Shown here: positions 24,935 through 33,672 of the stretch, piece by piece
Numbering within the stretch: position 1 is the stretch's first letter
How the letters are laid out: every line of letters starts with the position of its first letter
NCBI GenBank assembly: GCA_026398595.1
Contig: JAPLSO010000051.1
Span: 1 to 64,000, forward strand
Length of the DNA: 64,000 bases
From: Spirochaetota bacterium
GTDB lineage: Bacteria > Spirochaetota > Spirochaetia > Treponematales > Rectinemataceae
Direction of reading: 5' to 3'
Made by a program: the position numbers and the translations under genes
Notes under the pieces: generated by a model
What the model was told of the DNA's origin: nothing
Databases searched by the model: none
What the model saw: the letters and a program-made list of their open reading frames with translations, nothing else

Positions 24935-26032
24935 ATGGGCGAACGACAAAAGGCCACCCTCAAGCAGGTCGCCGAGCTTTCAGGCTTTTCTACGACATCA
25001 GTCTCCATGATCCTCAATGGAGGATTCGACAGGTCCTTCTCGGGGGAGACGGTCGAGAGAGTCCTCGCGGCGGCAGACAGTATCGGATACTCAAGGCGCG
25101 CGGCCAGGGCGGCCGGCAAGAAGGTACAGAATGATGGACGGGAGGGGGGCATTGTGGCCGTCCTCTGCCCTAACATCTCCAACCCCTACTATGCCACCCT
25201 CTTCCAAGCCATTGAGAGTGCCGCCAGAGAGAACAATTTCCTGGCCCTGGCCCTCAACTCCTACAGATCGATGGAGGCCGAGGCTGCCAACCTCAAGTTT
25301 GCGATCTCCGCTAAGGTTTCCGGCTTTATCTTCGCCATGAAGCCCCTCGTATACGATCCCCTCGCCTTCCTTGGCACGGGCATGCCGGCCGTCGCCATCG
25401 GGGACAGGGGCTGTTCGCAGGGTATTGACGCCGTTGAGATGGACAACTTTGGGGCAGGTGCCCTCCTCGCCCGTCATCTCGCCGAACTCGGCCACGAGCA
25501 TATCGCCTATATCTCGACCACCCTCGACGACGCAAACAATATGAGGCAAAGGAGGCTGAAAGGACTCGAGGAGAGCTTCCTTGCCGCCTGCCCCCATGGC
25601 AGCGTCCTCGTCAAGTCGAGGAAAGTCACGCCCGAGGAGGAACTCAAGAATCTCTTCATCGAGCACGAAGTAGGCTTCGCCCTGACGAAGGAATGTCTCG
25701 CCGACAAAGGAATCAGCGCCATAGTCGCCATCAATGACATGGTCGCCTATGGGGCCATAGACGCTATACTCTCGGAGGGGCTATCGGTACCCAGGGATTA
25801 TTCCGTCTGCGGTTTCGACAACATCTTTCCCTCCCGTCTGGCCCCCATATCGCTGACTACGGTGGACAACTACATCGTCGAAAAGGGAAGGAACGCCTTC
25901 ACCATGCTCCTCGCGAGGATCAGGGATGGATCGAAGGCGGGCGAGGCGGGGCCGCAGGTGATAACGAGGGTGGAATACCAGCCTCGCCTCGTCGTCCGAA
26001 CCTCGACCTCCCAGCGGAGGAACCTAGACTGA
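24935..26032 (+). CDS. LacI-family transcriptional regulator
   Basis: 365-residue LacI/GalR regulator. The helix-turn-helix starts near residue 8 (ATLKQVAELSGFSTTSVSMILNGG), followed by VAVLCPNISNPYYATLFQAIESAA and VCGFDNIFPSRLAPISLTTVDNY of the sensor domain. It is divergent from the sugar importer operon and probably represses it (inference from position). The ATG at 24935 has no ribosome binding site; a TTG at 24929 is in frame but overlaps the predicted -10 region. Confidence 0.92.
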   Translation: MGERQKATLKQVAELSGFSTTSVSMILNGGFDRSFSGETVERVLAAADSIGYSRRAARAAGKKVQNDGREGGIVAVLCPNISNPYYATLFQAIESAARENNFLALALNSYRSMEAEAANLKFAISAKVSGFIFAMKPLVYDPLAFLGTGMPAVAIGDRGCSQGIDAVEMDNFGAGALLARHLAELGHEHIAYISTTLDDANNMRQRRLKGLEESFLAACPHGSVLVKSRKVTPEEELKNLFIEHEVGFALTKECLADKGISAIVAINDMVAYGAIDAILSEGLSVPRDYSVCGFDNIFPSRLAPISLTTVDNYIVEKGRNAFTMLLARIRDGSKAGEAGPQVITRVEYQPRLVVRTSTSQRRNLD

Positions 26033-26110
26033 AAAGCTGGGGCTAGGGCCACGAAGCGGGTGCCCGGAAGCGGCCTGCTGCTGGGCGCCCTTTCGCTGAG
26101 CCGCTCTTGC

Positions 26111-27853
26111 CTAGTGAAGGTCGAGAGCCTTGGTGGCTATTTTATCCAGGACCTGTGAGACGAATGCCCCAAGTTCGACGCCATTCTCCTGCCTTCCGTC
26201 CCTAAACCGCACCGAAACCTTGCTCTCATCCTTTTCCCGCTGGCCCACAATCAGCATATAGGGGATCTTCTGGTTCTGGGCGTCGCGGATTTTCGCGTTC
26301 ATGCGCTCGTCGGAGAGCATGGGTAAAGCTCGGATCCCCGCGGACTTGAGCTTGGCCGTCACCTGCTTTGCATAGTCGACGAAGTCGGCGCCCACGGGAA
26401 TGACAGCGGCCTGGTCAGGCATGAGCCATACGGGAAAGGCGCCCGCTGTATGCTCGAGGTAGACGCCGAAGAAGCGCTCGATGGAACCTAAAAGGGCGCG
26501 GTGCACCATGTAGGGCCGCTTGCGCTGGCCGTCGGCGTCGACATAGGTCATGTCGAAGCGCTCGGGTTCGTTGAAGTCGAACTGGATGGTGGTCAGCTGC
26601 CACTCGCGGCCGATGGCGTCCTTGACCTTGAGGTCGATTTTTGGGCCATAGAAGGCGCCGCCGCCTTCGTCGATCTCGTAGGCAAGGCCTTCCTTGTCCA
26701 CGGCCTTGCGGAGGCTCTCGAGGGCAGTGCTCCACATCTCGGGAGCGCCAACCGAATCCTCGGGGTTGGAGGGCTTGGTAGCCAGGTATGCCTTGATCTC
26801 CTTGAAGCCGAGGGTTTTGTGCATGAAGAGAGAGAAGCGCAGGACCTCGGCGATCTCGCCCTCGATCTGGTCTGGCGTGCAGATGATGTGGGCGTCGTCC
26901 TGGGTGAAGCCGCGCACGCGCATGAGGCCATGGAGGGTGCCCGACCGCTCGTAGCGATAGACGGTGCCCAGCTCCGCCCAGCGCAGGGGCAGATCGCGGT
27001 AGGAGTGGTTGTTGGTGTTGTAGATCATGATATGGAAGGGGCAGTTCATCGGCTTGATGTAGTAGTCGTCCTCGTCGATCTTCATAGGCGAGTACATGCC
27101 CGCCTTGTAGAAGCCCAAGTGGCCCGAGGTTTCCCAGAGCCAGCTCTTGCCGATATGGGGAGTGAAGAGGATTTCGTAGCCGTTCTTGTAGTGCTCGTCG
27201 CGCCACCAATTCTCGAGGGCGACGCGGAAGCGGCCCCCCTTGGGGTGCCAGTAAATGAGGCCGGGGCCCGCTTCCTCGTGGGTCGAGAAGAGATCGAGTT
27301 CCCTGCCCAGCTTGCGGTTGTCGCGCTTCTCGGCTTCCTCGAGAAGCTTGAGGTGGGCCTCCAGGGCGGCCTTACTCTCAAAGGCCCAGGCGTAGATGCG
27401 GGTGAGCATGGGGCGCTTCTCGTCGCCGCGCCAGTAGGCACCGGCCACTGCCCTGAGCTTGAAGGCGTCGGGACGTATCTCCCTGGTGTTCTCAACGTGG
27501 GGGCCCCTGCAGAGGTCGGTGAAGCCGTCCTGGGTGTAGATGGAGATAGTTCCATCCTCAAGTCCGTCGATGAGTTCGAGCTTGAATGGCTGATCGGCGA
27601 AGATCGCCTTCGCTTCTTCCCTGGATATTTCCTTGCGTTCGAAGGTATGGCCTCCCGTGATGATCCTGCGCATCTCTTTCTCGATGCCGGGCAGATCCTC
27701 GGCAGCTATCGCCCTGGGCAGGAGAAAGTCGTAGTAGAATCCATCCTCGATGGCCGGCCCTATCGCGAACTGGGTGCCCGGATAGAGGTGGAGAACGGCT
27801 TCGGCCATAACGTGGGCCGCCGAATGCCGCACTTTGTTGACATCGATCGCCAT
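26111..27853 (-). CDS. thrS: threonyl-tRNA synthetase lacking the TGS domain
   Basis: Charges tRNA-Thr with threonine. 580 residues against about 640 in enzymes with a TGS domain. The protein begins almost directly at the editing domain (HSAAHVMAEAVLHLYPG; FYYDFLLPRA; DLCRGPHVENT), followed by the class II core (KPMNCPFHIMIY, RYERSGTLHGLMRVRGFTQDDAH, GRRWQ-like GREWQLTTIQFDF, HRALLGSIERF) and the anticodon-binding domain. ThrRS without TGS occurs in spirochaetes. The start at 27853 follows AAAGGAG; the frame extends to 27946 but that part is leader. A long structured leader with T-box features precedes it. Confidence 0.95.
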   Translation of the reverse strand: MAIDVNKVRHSAAHVMAEAVLHLYPGTQFAIGPAIEDGFYYDFLLPRAIAAEDLPGIEKEMRRIITGGHTFERKEISREEAKAIFADQPFKLELIDGLEDGTISIYTQDGFTDLCRGPHVENTREIRPDAFKLRAVAGAYWRGDEKRPMLTRIYAWAFESKAALEAHLKLLEEAEKRDNRKLGRELDLFSTHEEAGPGLIYWHPKGGRFRVALENWWRDEHYKNGYEILFTPHIGKSWLWETSGHLGFYKAGMYSPMKIDEDDYYIKPMNCPFHIMIYNTNNHSYRDLPLRWAELGTVYRYERSGTLHGLMRVRGFTQDDAHIICTPDQIEGEIAEVLRFSLFMHKTLGFKEIKAYLATKPSNPEDSVGAPEMWSTALESLRKAVDKEGLAYEIDEGGGAFYGPKIDLKVKDAIGREWQLTTIQFDFNEPERFDMTYVDADGQRKRPYMVHRALLGSIERFFGVYLEHTAGAFPVWLMPDQAAVIPVGADFVDYAKQVTAKLKSAGIRALPMLSDERMNAKIRDAQNQKIPYMLIVGQREKDESKVSVRFRDGRQENGVELGAFVSQVLDKIATKALDLH

Positions 27854-27904
27854 GGCAAGCTCCTTTCGCCGGGTCGGAGATTTCTCCGCCGGCAGGTTCC
27901 GGAA

Positions 27905-28269
27905 ACGACGAAGCCCCCGCCGGAATATGCCCGGACGGAAGCCCATGCTTCACGTAAGGACGAATTCCGTGGGGGCCTCGGGGAGGACTCCCCGCAAGGG
28001 AAAATCCCCGTCTCCTGGCCGCACGCCAATCCGCGGTGCCACCTTACTTCGGCTCCCCTCGACAGGGACCGCTCTCTTCGCCCTTGACGGCGGGCAGCCG
28101 GCCCCCGATACTCGCCCTCGGATCGGGGGTTTTCACGGAGACTGCTCGGGAGGGGTTTTCTTCGGTACCGTGCCGGGATCCTTTCAGCCTGAGGGCGCTT
28201 GGCGGCCCCGCGGGATCCCTCTCTGACGGCACGGCCTTAAGCCGAATACTCGTCTCCGTCGTTGCTTTC
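27905..28269 (-). promoter_or_regulatory. T-box leader (riboswitch) of thrS
   Basis: The roughly 400-base leader has no gene but has T-box hallmarks in order. Stem I base ACGGAGAC (28259-28252) pairs with GTCTCCGT (28142-28135). AGTA (28250-28247) fits the specifier-loop S-turn. GCCGTGCCG (28235-28227) pairs with CGGCACGGT (28175-28167), placing ACC, a Thr codon, at 28166-28164 as specifier. Stem III is CCCCCGAT/ATCGGGGG (28129-28122 and 28109-28102). The T-box sequence AAGGTGGCACCGCGG is at 28045-28031, with GCGGT (28072-28068) able to pair with ACCGC as antiterminator. GC-rich hairpins follow (GAGGCCCCC 27979-27971 with GGGGGCTTC 27918-27910) but with a poor T tract, so the choice between transcriptional and translational control is unresolved. 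Confidence 0.85.
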
Positions 28270-28275
28270 GTTTGA

Positions 28276-28305
28276 ATAATCCCACTTTGGGCGAGGATAT
28301 GTCAA
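28276..28305 (-). promoter_or_regulatory. promoter of the thrS T-box leader
   Basis: On the minus strand consensus TTGACA (28305-28300) is followed after 18 bases by GATTAT (28281-28276). The predicted start, near 28269, is about ten bases before the stem I helix of the T-box leader, which supports both calls. Confidence 0.6.
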
Positions 28306-28341
28306 GTGCCGGTCCTCGGGAGCCCAGCTATTCTGTGGACC

Positions 28342-28370
28342 TTGTTTATCCTGACTTTCATGGGTATGTT
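28342..28370 (+). promoter_or_regulatory. possible promoter of clpS-clpA-aat
   Basis: TTGTTT (28342-28347) and TATGTT (28365-28370) are 17 bases apart. The predicted start is only a few bases before, or at, the clpS ATG at 28380, which has no visible Shine-Dalgarno sequence. Confidence 0.4.
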
Positions 28371-28379
28371 TTATCCAGC

Positions 28380-28697
28380 ATGAGCGTATCACAACAGAGC
28401 GATGGGCAGACGGAGGCTATCGAGGAGACTACTCCTGTCCCTCAGGAACCCGAGGAGTACAGAGTCATCCTCCTCAACGACGATTTCACCACGATGGAGT
28501 TCGTCGTATCGATCCTGATGACGATTTTTCACAAGACCTTGCCGGAAGCGACGAAAATCATGATAGACGTCCATAGGAAAGGCAGGGGTAACGTAGGCGA
28601 GTACTCCTACGACATAGCGGCGACGAAGATAAATCAGGTGCATCTTCTCGCGAGGCAGATGGGCTTTCCGCTCAAGTGCACCATGGAGAGAGTCTAG
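28380..28697 (+). CDS. clpS: ATP-dependent Clp protease adaptor ClpS
   Basis: 105-residue adaptor that binds N-degron substrates and delivers them to ClpA-ClpP. The core YRVILLNDDFTTMEFVVSILM and VHRKGRGNVGEYSYDIAATKINQVHLLARQMGFPLKCTMERV cover the ClpS fold; the N-terminal 25 residues are a flexible acidic tail. The ATG at 28380 gives the family length; the frame runs up to 28272 but that would overlap the thrS promoter region. It lies two bases before clpA. Confidence 0.94.
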   Translation: MSVSQQSDGQTEAIEETTPVPQEPEEYRVILLNDDFTTMEFVVSILMTIFHKTLPEATKIMIDVHRKGRGNVGEYSYDIAATKINQVHLLARQMGFPLKCTMERV

Positions 28698-28699
28698 AT

Positions 28700-31030
28700 A
28701 TGAAGGTCAGTCAGGAAGTTCAGGCCGTTTTCAACGCGGCATACAACGAAGCCAAGCTTCGAAATCACGAATACCTCACTCCGGAGCACATCCTCTACGC
28801 AGGTTTGTCGTTCGAGAAGATCCGAGCTGTTTTCGAAGGCTGTGAAGCGGACACGGAACAGCTGAAGCGTGGCATAGAGGCTTACTTCGAACAGAAGGTT
28901 CCCGTGGTCCGAAACGCCGCCGAACCCGTGCAGACTTCGTCGTTCCAGGCCGTCATCGAGCGGGCCGTGATGCAGTCGCAGGCTTCGGGTAAGAACGAAG
29001 TGGAGATTTCCGACCTTGTGGTCTCCCTCTACGACGAGGAGAGGACCTATGCCGGATATTACCTCAGGAAAATCGGGATCAAGCGTCTCCAGCTCCTGGA
29101 GGTTCTCTCCCACGGGATCGATGACGGCGATGAGGATGATCCCCTCGGCGGGATGGACGAAGCCGAGTCCAAGCTCGAAGGCGAAGGCAAGGAGAGGAAA
29201 GGCTCGAAACCCAGCCCCCTCGAGCGCTTCGCCACCGACCTTACGGCCATGGCCCAGGCCGGCAAGCTCGAACCCGTCATCGGGTGGGAAGCCGAAATCG
29301 AGCGCACGATTCAGGTGCTCTGCAGGCGTCTCAAGAACAATCCCATCCATGTGGGTGACGCGGGCGTCGGCAAGACTGCCATCACGGAGGGTCTTGCCCA
29401 GCGAATCGTCGCGGGTCAGGTCCCTCCTCTTCTCAAGAACTACACGATCTACAACCTAGATATGGGAGCCCTCCTGGCGGGGACCAAGTTCAGGGGAGAT
29501 TTCGAGGATAGGGTGAAAAAGGTCGTCGATATTTTATTGAAGAAAGAAAAAGCCATACTCTTCATCGACGAGATTCACACTATCGTGGGAGCGGGCGCCG
29601 TGACAGGCGGTTCCATGGACGCTTCCAACCTCCTCAAGCCTGCCCTCACCTCGGGCAGGCTGCGATGCATCGGTTCGACGACCTACGACGAGTACAACAA
29701 GATTTTCGAGAAGGACAGAGCGCTCTCCCGGCGATTCCAGAAGATCGACATCGTCGAACCCACCCAAGCCGAGACTGTCGAGATCCTCAAGGGCCTGAAG
29801 TCCAAGTACGAGGAATACCACAAGGTCAGTTACTCGGAGGAAGCCCTCGAGGCTGCCGTGAGGCTTTCAGCCCAGTTCATCACCGAGCGGCATCTTCCCG
29901 ACAAGGCGAGCGATGTGATCGACGAGGCCGGCGCCAGGGCAAGGATGAACGCCTTCAAGCTTGGTGGCGATGTCGAGAATTCCCTGCTCCCGATAGGCTT
30001 GTCCGAGATCGAGATCGTCGTCGCGAAGATCGCCCGCATACCCGAGCGTTCCGTCACATCCTCGGAGAAGGAGAGACTGTCGGGGCTCGAGGCTTCCCTG
30101 AAAAAAGAAGTCTTCGGCCAGGACAGGGCGATTGACATCGTCGTCTCGGCGGTTAAACGCTCCAGGGCAGGCTTCAGGGCACCCGACAAGCCCGTGGCCA
30201 ATTTCCTCTTCGTGGGACCGACGGGCGTCGGCAAAACCGAACTCGCCCGCCAGCTCGCCAAGCAGATGGGGGTCGTCCTCCATCGCTACGACATGAGCGA
30301 ATACCAGGAAAAACACACGGTGTCCCGCCTCATCGGATCGCCCCCCGGCTACGTGGGCTATGAGGAAGGAGGGCTCCTCACCGACGCGATCAGGAAGACT
30401 CCCCACGCCGTCGTCCTCCTCGACGAGATCGAGAAGGCACACTCGGACATCTACAATATTCTGCTCCAGATCATGGATTACGCCACCCTCACGGATAATC
30501 AGGGAAGAAAGGCCGATTTCCGCAATGTCATCCTCATCATGACCAGCAACGCGGGCGCCAGGGAGGTAGGCAAGAACCTCATCGGCTTCGGAGAACGCTC
30601 GGTCACGGCAGAAGCCCTGGACGATGCGGTTGAACGGACCTTCACGCCCGAGTTCCGTAACCGCCTCGACGCCGTCGTCCACTTCGACAATCTCCCCATG
30701 GAGATGATCGAGAAGATCGTCGTTAAAACCCTCGATGATTTCAGGATCCAGTTGGCCGAAAAGAAGGTCGAGCTATCAACGACCGAGGCCGTCATCAAGC
30801 TGCTGGCTGAACGCGGCTATTCCAAGGAATTCGGCGCGCGAAACATAGGCAGGCTGGTCGAGGACAAGGTGAAATCCTTCTTCGTGGACGAAGTCCTCTT
30901 CGGCAGGCTAGAGCACGGAGGCCTCGTCAAGGCCGATGTCATCGACGGCGAGGTAGCCTTTACCGTCGAGCCGCCCGATCTCCCCGAACTCAAGGGGGTC
31001 CAGACGGCCGCGGAAAAGGCCGGAGCCTGA
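28700..31030 (+). CDS. clpA: ATP-dependent Clp protease ATP-binding subunit ClpA
   Basis: AAA+ unfoldase of 776 residues acting with ClpP. An N-terminal Clp repeat domain ([25 protein letters not shown]) is followed by an acidic linker (residues about 145-175) and two ATPase modules: the first has [13 protein letters not shown] and [13 protein letters not shown], the second [23 protein letters not shown] and the arginine-finger region [12 protein letters not shown]. There is no ClpB-type middle coiled coil, which together with adjacent clpS identifies ClpA. GGAGAG lies upstream of the ATG. ClpP is not in the window. Confidence 0.95.
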   Translation: MKVSQEVQAVFNAAYNEAKLRNHEYLTPEHILYAGLSFEKIRAVFEGCEADTEQLKRGIEAYFEQKVPVVRNAAEPVQTSSFQAVIERAVMQSQASGKNEVEISDLVVSLYDEERTYAGYYLRKIGIKRLQLLEVLSHGIDDGDEDDPLGGMDEAESKLEGEGKERKGSKPSPLERFATDLTAMAQAGKLEPVIGWEAEIERTIQVLCRRLKNNPIHVGDAGVGKTAITEGLAQRIVAGQVPPLLKNYTIYNLDMGALLAGTKFRGDFEDRVKKVVDILLKKEKAILFIDEIHTIVGAGAVTGGSMDASNLLKPALTSGRLRCIGSTTYDEYNKIFEKDRALSRRFQKIDIVEPTQAETVEILKGLKSKYEEYHKVSYSEEALEAAVRLSAQFITERHLPDKASDVIDEAGARARMNAFKLGGDVENSLLPIGLSEIEIVVAKIARIPERSVTSSEKERLSGLEASLKKEVFGQDRAIDIVVSAVKRSRAGFRAPDKPVANFLFVGPTGVGKTELARQLAKQMGVVLHRYDMSEYQEKHTVSRLIGSPPGYVGYEEGGLLTDAIRKTPHAVVLLDEIEKAHSDIYNILLQIMDYATLTDNQGRKADFRNVILIMTSNAGAREVGKNLIGFGERSVTAEALDDAVERTFTPEFRNRLDAVVHFDNLPMEMIEKIVVKTLDDFRIQLAEKKVELSTTEAVIKLLAERGYSKEFGARNIGRLVEDKVKSFFVDEVLFGRLEHGGLVKADVIDGEVAFTVEPPDLPELKGVQTAAEKAGA

Positions 31031-31052
31031 GGAAGTTTTCCTCGGACCGACC

Positions 31053-31787
31053 ATGATCCCGATGCTCAGACCCAGGCCCAGGCTGGAGGCCGAAACCGAT
31101 TACCCCTTCCCCAATATCGAGGGAGCAAGCCCCGAGGGGATTGTCTGCTATGGCGGCAATCTTTCGCCAGGCATGCTGCTCTCGGCGTACAGAAGGGGGA
31201 TATTCCCCTGGTATAGTGAGGGTGAGCCTATCCTTTGGTGGAGCCCGGATCCCCGTTTCGTCGTTCTCCCTGACACTCTCCATATACCGGCCCGGGCTGC
31301 CCGGACCCTTCGAAAGGGGAAATTCACCTTGAGCCTCGACCGGGCATTCCCCAAGGTCATAACAGCCTGCGCCGCGGCTCCCAGGAAAGGACAGGACGGT
31401 ACCTGGATAACCCCGGAGATGATTGATGCCTATGTGGAACTTAAGAGCCAAGGCTTCGCCCACTCGGTCGAGGTTTGGGATGATGGTGAACTCGCCGGAG
31501 GATTATACGGCGTCAGTCTGGGCTCGGCTTTCTTCGGCGAATCGATGTTCACCCGGGCGAGCGGGGCTTCACGATTTGGATTCCTGAGCTTTTCCGCCGC
31601 GCTCTTCGCCGAAGGCTTCGACTTCATCGACAGCCAAGTGCATACAGACTATCTAGCCTCGATGGGAGGCTTATGCATCCCGAGAAAGGAGTACTTAAGG
31701 CGGCTTGGCAAGGCTCTCGAAAAGCCGGACCGAAGGGGGCTTTGGCACCTGTCCTTCCCCGAGTTCGAGACCAGGGCTTTCTCCTGA
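31053..31787 (+). CDS. aat: leucyl/phenylalanyl-tRNA--protein transferase
   Basis: 244-residue enzyme that adds Leu or Phe from aminoacyl-tRNA to N-terminal Arg or Lys, creating the primary destabilising residues read by ClpS. Signatures are YPFPNIEGASPEGIVCYGGNLSPGMLLSAYRRGIFPWYSEGEPILWWSPDPR, GTWITPEMIDAYVELKSQGFAHSVEVWDDGELAGGLYG and FFGESMFTRASGASRFG. It follows clpA by 22 bases, completing a bacterial N-degron operon. No strong ribosome binding site is seen; ATG at 31062 is an alternative. Confidence 0.95.
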   Translation: MIPMLRPRPRLEAETDYPFPNIEGASPEGIVCYGGNLSPGMLLSAYRRGIFPWYSEGEPILWWSPDPRFVVLPDTLHIPARAARTLRKGKFTLSLDRAFPKVITACAAAPRKGQDGTWITPEMIDAYVELKSQGFAHSVEVWDDGELAGGLYGVSLGSAFFGESMFTRASGASRFGFLSFSAALFAEGFDFIDSQVHTDYLASMGGLCIPRKEYLRRLGKALEKPDRRGLWHLSFPEFETRAFS

Positions 31788-31857
31788 GGGCAGCCCGATG
31801 CATAGATTAAATTGGCACAATCGCCTACAGTAGAGCCGTGAGCAGGATATTCCAGCG

Positions 31858-33672
31858 ATGAAGATCATATTCGTCCAGCTGCCCGTCATGGAAGCCGATT
31901 GGGACGACGCTGTCGCCAACGTACCCCTGGCTGCCGGCTATCTGACCGCCTACGCCGAGTCGAAAGGCCTCCTCAAACGCTCCGAATGGTCCATTCTCGA
32001 CAAGTCGTTTGCCGATTATGGTTCGGATTCGGCTGTCATAGAGCGCCTCGTCGCCTCCGAACCCGACATCGTCGCCTTCAGCCTCTACGCGTGGAACCTC
32101 GAACGGAGCCTTTTTATAGCCGGCGCCGCACGGGAGCGCCTGTCGAGGGCCCGTTTCATCGCCGGCGGACCCGAGGTCGTCGAAGGCATGCCTATCCTGG
32201 AGCGCTCACCCTTCCACGCCCTCGTCGTCGGCGAAGGGGAATCCTCCTTCGAGAAGCTCCTTGGCGACATCATCCAGCATCGCCCTCTTTCGCGAGTTTA
32301 CAAGGAATCCCAGCTCCTTGACCTCTCGGCCCTGCCCAATCCCTATCTGGTCGGCACCCTTTCTATCCTCAGAGATTCTCCTGTCCACATGGAGACGATG
32401 AGGGGCTGTCCCAACAAATGCGCCTATTGCTATTACGGGAAAAACTTCCCCCTGATTCGGCGATTCCCTTCCGAACAAGCGGTTGAACTCATCCGAAAGG
32501 CTTCGGACGCCGGAGCTTCGGAACTCTACATCATGGATCCCTCGTTCCAGTACGGCTCCGACCTTCCTGAGAAGCTCGCGGCCTTCGCCGAGGCCAACAG
32601 GTCGGCCATGCCCCTCCACACCGAGATGCGCCTCGAATCTGTGGACGACAAGTTGGCCTCCCTCATGAAATCGGCTGGTATAGCGTCGATAGAGGCGGGA
32701 CTCCAGAGCATCAATCCAAAAGCCCTCGAGGCCGTGGGCAGAAGCCTGGACAAGGACAGCTTCGCGAAGGGCGCCGAGGCCCTCCAGAAGCAGCACATCA
32801 TAGTCAAGACGGGACTCATCCTGGGGCTGCCCTTCGATGGCTACGAGCAGATCGAGGAAACCTTCGACTTCCTCGGCATGCACGGGCTCGGCCAGGAGGC
32901 CGAACTCTACCCGCTGTCCTTCCTCCCAGGCACGGACGCGCGCGAGCGGGCCGACGAGTGGAGGATGTCCCGCATGGAGCTCCCGCCTTACTGGGTGACG
33001 AGCAACGACTGGGTTTCCCAGGACGACCTGATTGACGCCGTAGCGACTTTCGAGGAGAGCTTCGACGTTGAGTGGGCCGCCCCGCCCTCCCCCCACTTCG
33101 CCAAGGAACGGAAGGGTTTCGTCTCCTTCGTCGATGCACGCAAGCTCGAGAACATCGAGTGGCTGAGGATGAACCCGGCGAGGCTCGCTAACTCCCTCAC
33201 CCTCCTCGCGGACGCCGAGGATCCCGAAAGCCTCTCGCGCCTCGTGCGAGCGGCGCGAGACCTGCGCAAGGACAATCCCTATTCCATCTACCAGATCGTC
33301 CTCACGAGCGATACGCGGATTCCCTCGGAACGACTCGTGGAAAGGATACAGGATGCCTTCTTGTATCCTGACCACTATTACGAACTGTCGCACTATTTTT
33401 CACCCGACCCTCAGGAGGGCTACCAGACTCGGATGTTCTTCGCGACCCGCAACTTCACCTTGGCATACAGGGCGGTCGAGGAAGCCCAGGACATGGAGAC
33501 CATGATCATCCTTTCCGGAAAGACGGGATACAACGCCGAGAGGCTTTCGGAACTTCTGCCTTACGTCGTTTTCGACAGGGAGGGCATACCCTTCGACAGA
33601 CTCTATGAGCTGCTCTCCATCTACGCCGATTTTCCCCAAATGCTGATCGAGGCGCCCGAGGAGCTCTTCTAG
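31858..33672 (+). CDS. B12-binding-domain radical SAM protein
   Basis: 604 residues. Residues 1-150 form a cobalamin-binding-like Rossmann domain (NVPLAAGYLTAYAESKG, EPDIVAFSLYAWNLERS, ARFIAGGPEVVEG, VVGEGESSFEKLL). The radical SAM domain starts near residue 175 with RGCPNKCAYCYYGKN, the CxxxCxxC iron-sulfur motif, and continues with ASIEAGLQSINPKALEAVGR and TGLILGLPFDGYEQIEETF. The C-terminal 200 residues are DUF4080-like in character. The reaction is unknown. The gene stands alone and its stop directly abuts the convergent dehydrogenase gene. Confidence 0.87.
   Translation: MKIIFVQLPVMEADWDDAVANVPLAAGYLTAYAESKGLLKRSEWSILDKSFADYGSDSAVIERLVASEPDIVAFSLYAWNLERSLFIAGAARERLSRARFIAGGPEVVEGMPILERSPFHALVVGEGESSFEKLLGDIIQHRPLSRVYKESQLLDLSALPNPYLVGTLSILRDSPVHMETMRGCPNKCAYCYYGKNFPLIRRFPSEQAVELIRKASDAGASELYIMDPSFQYGSDLPEKLAAFAEANRSAMPLHTEMRLESVDDKLASLMKSAGIASIEAGLQSINPKALEAVGRSLDKDSFAKGAEALQKQHIIVKTGLILGLPFDGYEQIEETFDFLGMHGLGQEAELYPLSFLPGTDARERADEWRMSRMELPPYWVTSNDWVSQDDLIDAVATFEESFDVEWAAPPSPHFAKERKGFVSFVDARKLENIEWLRMNPARLANSLTLLADAEDPESLSRLVRAARDLRKDNPYSIYQIVLTSDTRIPSERLVERIQDAFLYPDHYYELSHYFSPDPQEGYQTRMFFATRNFTLAYRAVEEAQDMETMIILSGKTGYNAERLSELLPYVVFDREGIPFDRLYELLSIYADFPQMLIEAPEELF

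Noticed and set aside
26501-28087. 528-codon open frame opposite thrS
   Set aside because: It is antisense to strongly conserved ThrRS and the T-box leader, with no recognisable domain; long antisense frames are expected from the codon bias of GC-rich genes.
31800-31857. Promoter (including a sigma54-like TGGCAC element) for the radical SAM gene
   Set aside because: TTGGCA and TACAGT are only eight bases apart and no TTGCA follows TGGCAC at the right distance.
32206-33393. 395-codon open frame opposite the radical SAM gene
   Set aside because: Antisense shadow of a conserved gene with clear CxxxCxxC motif; its own translation has low-complexity composition.
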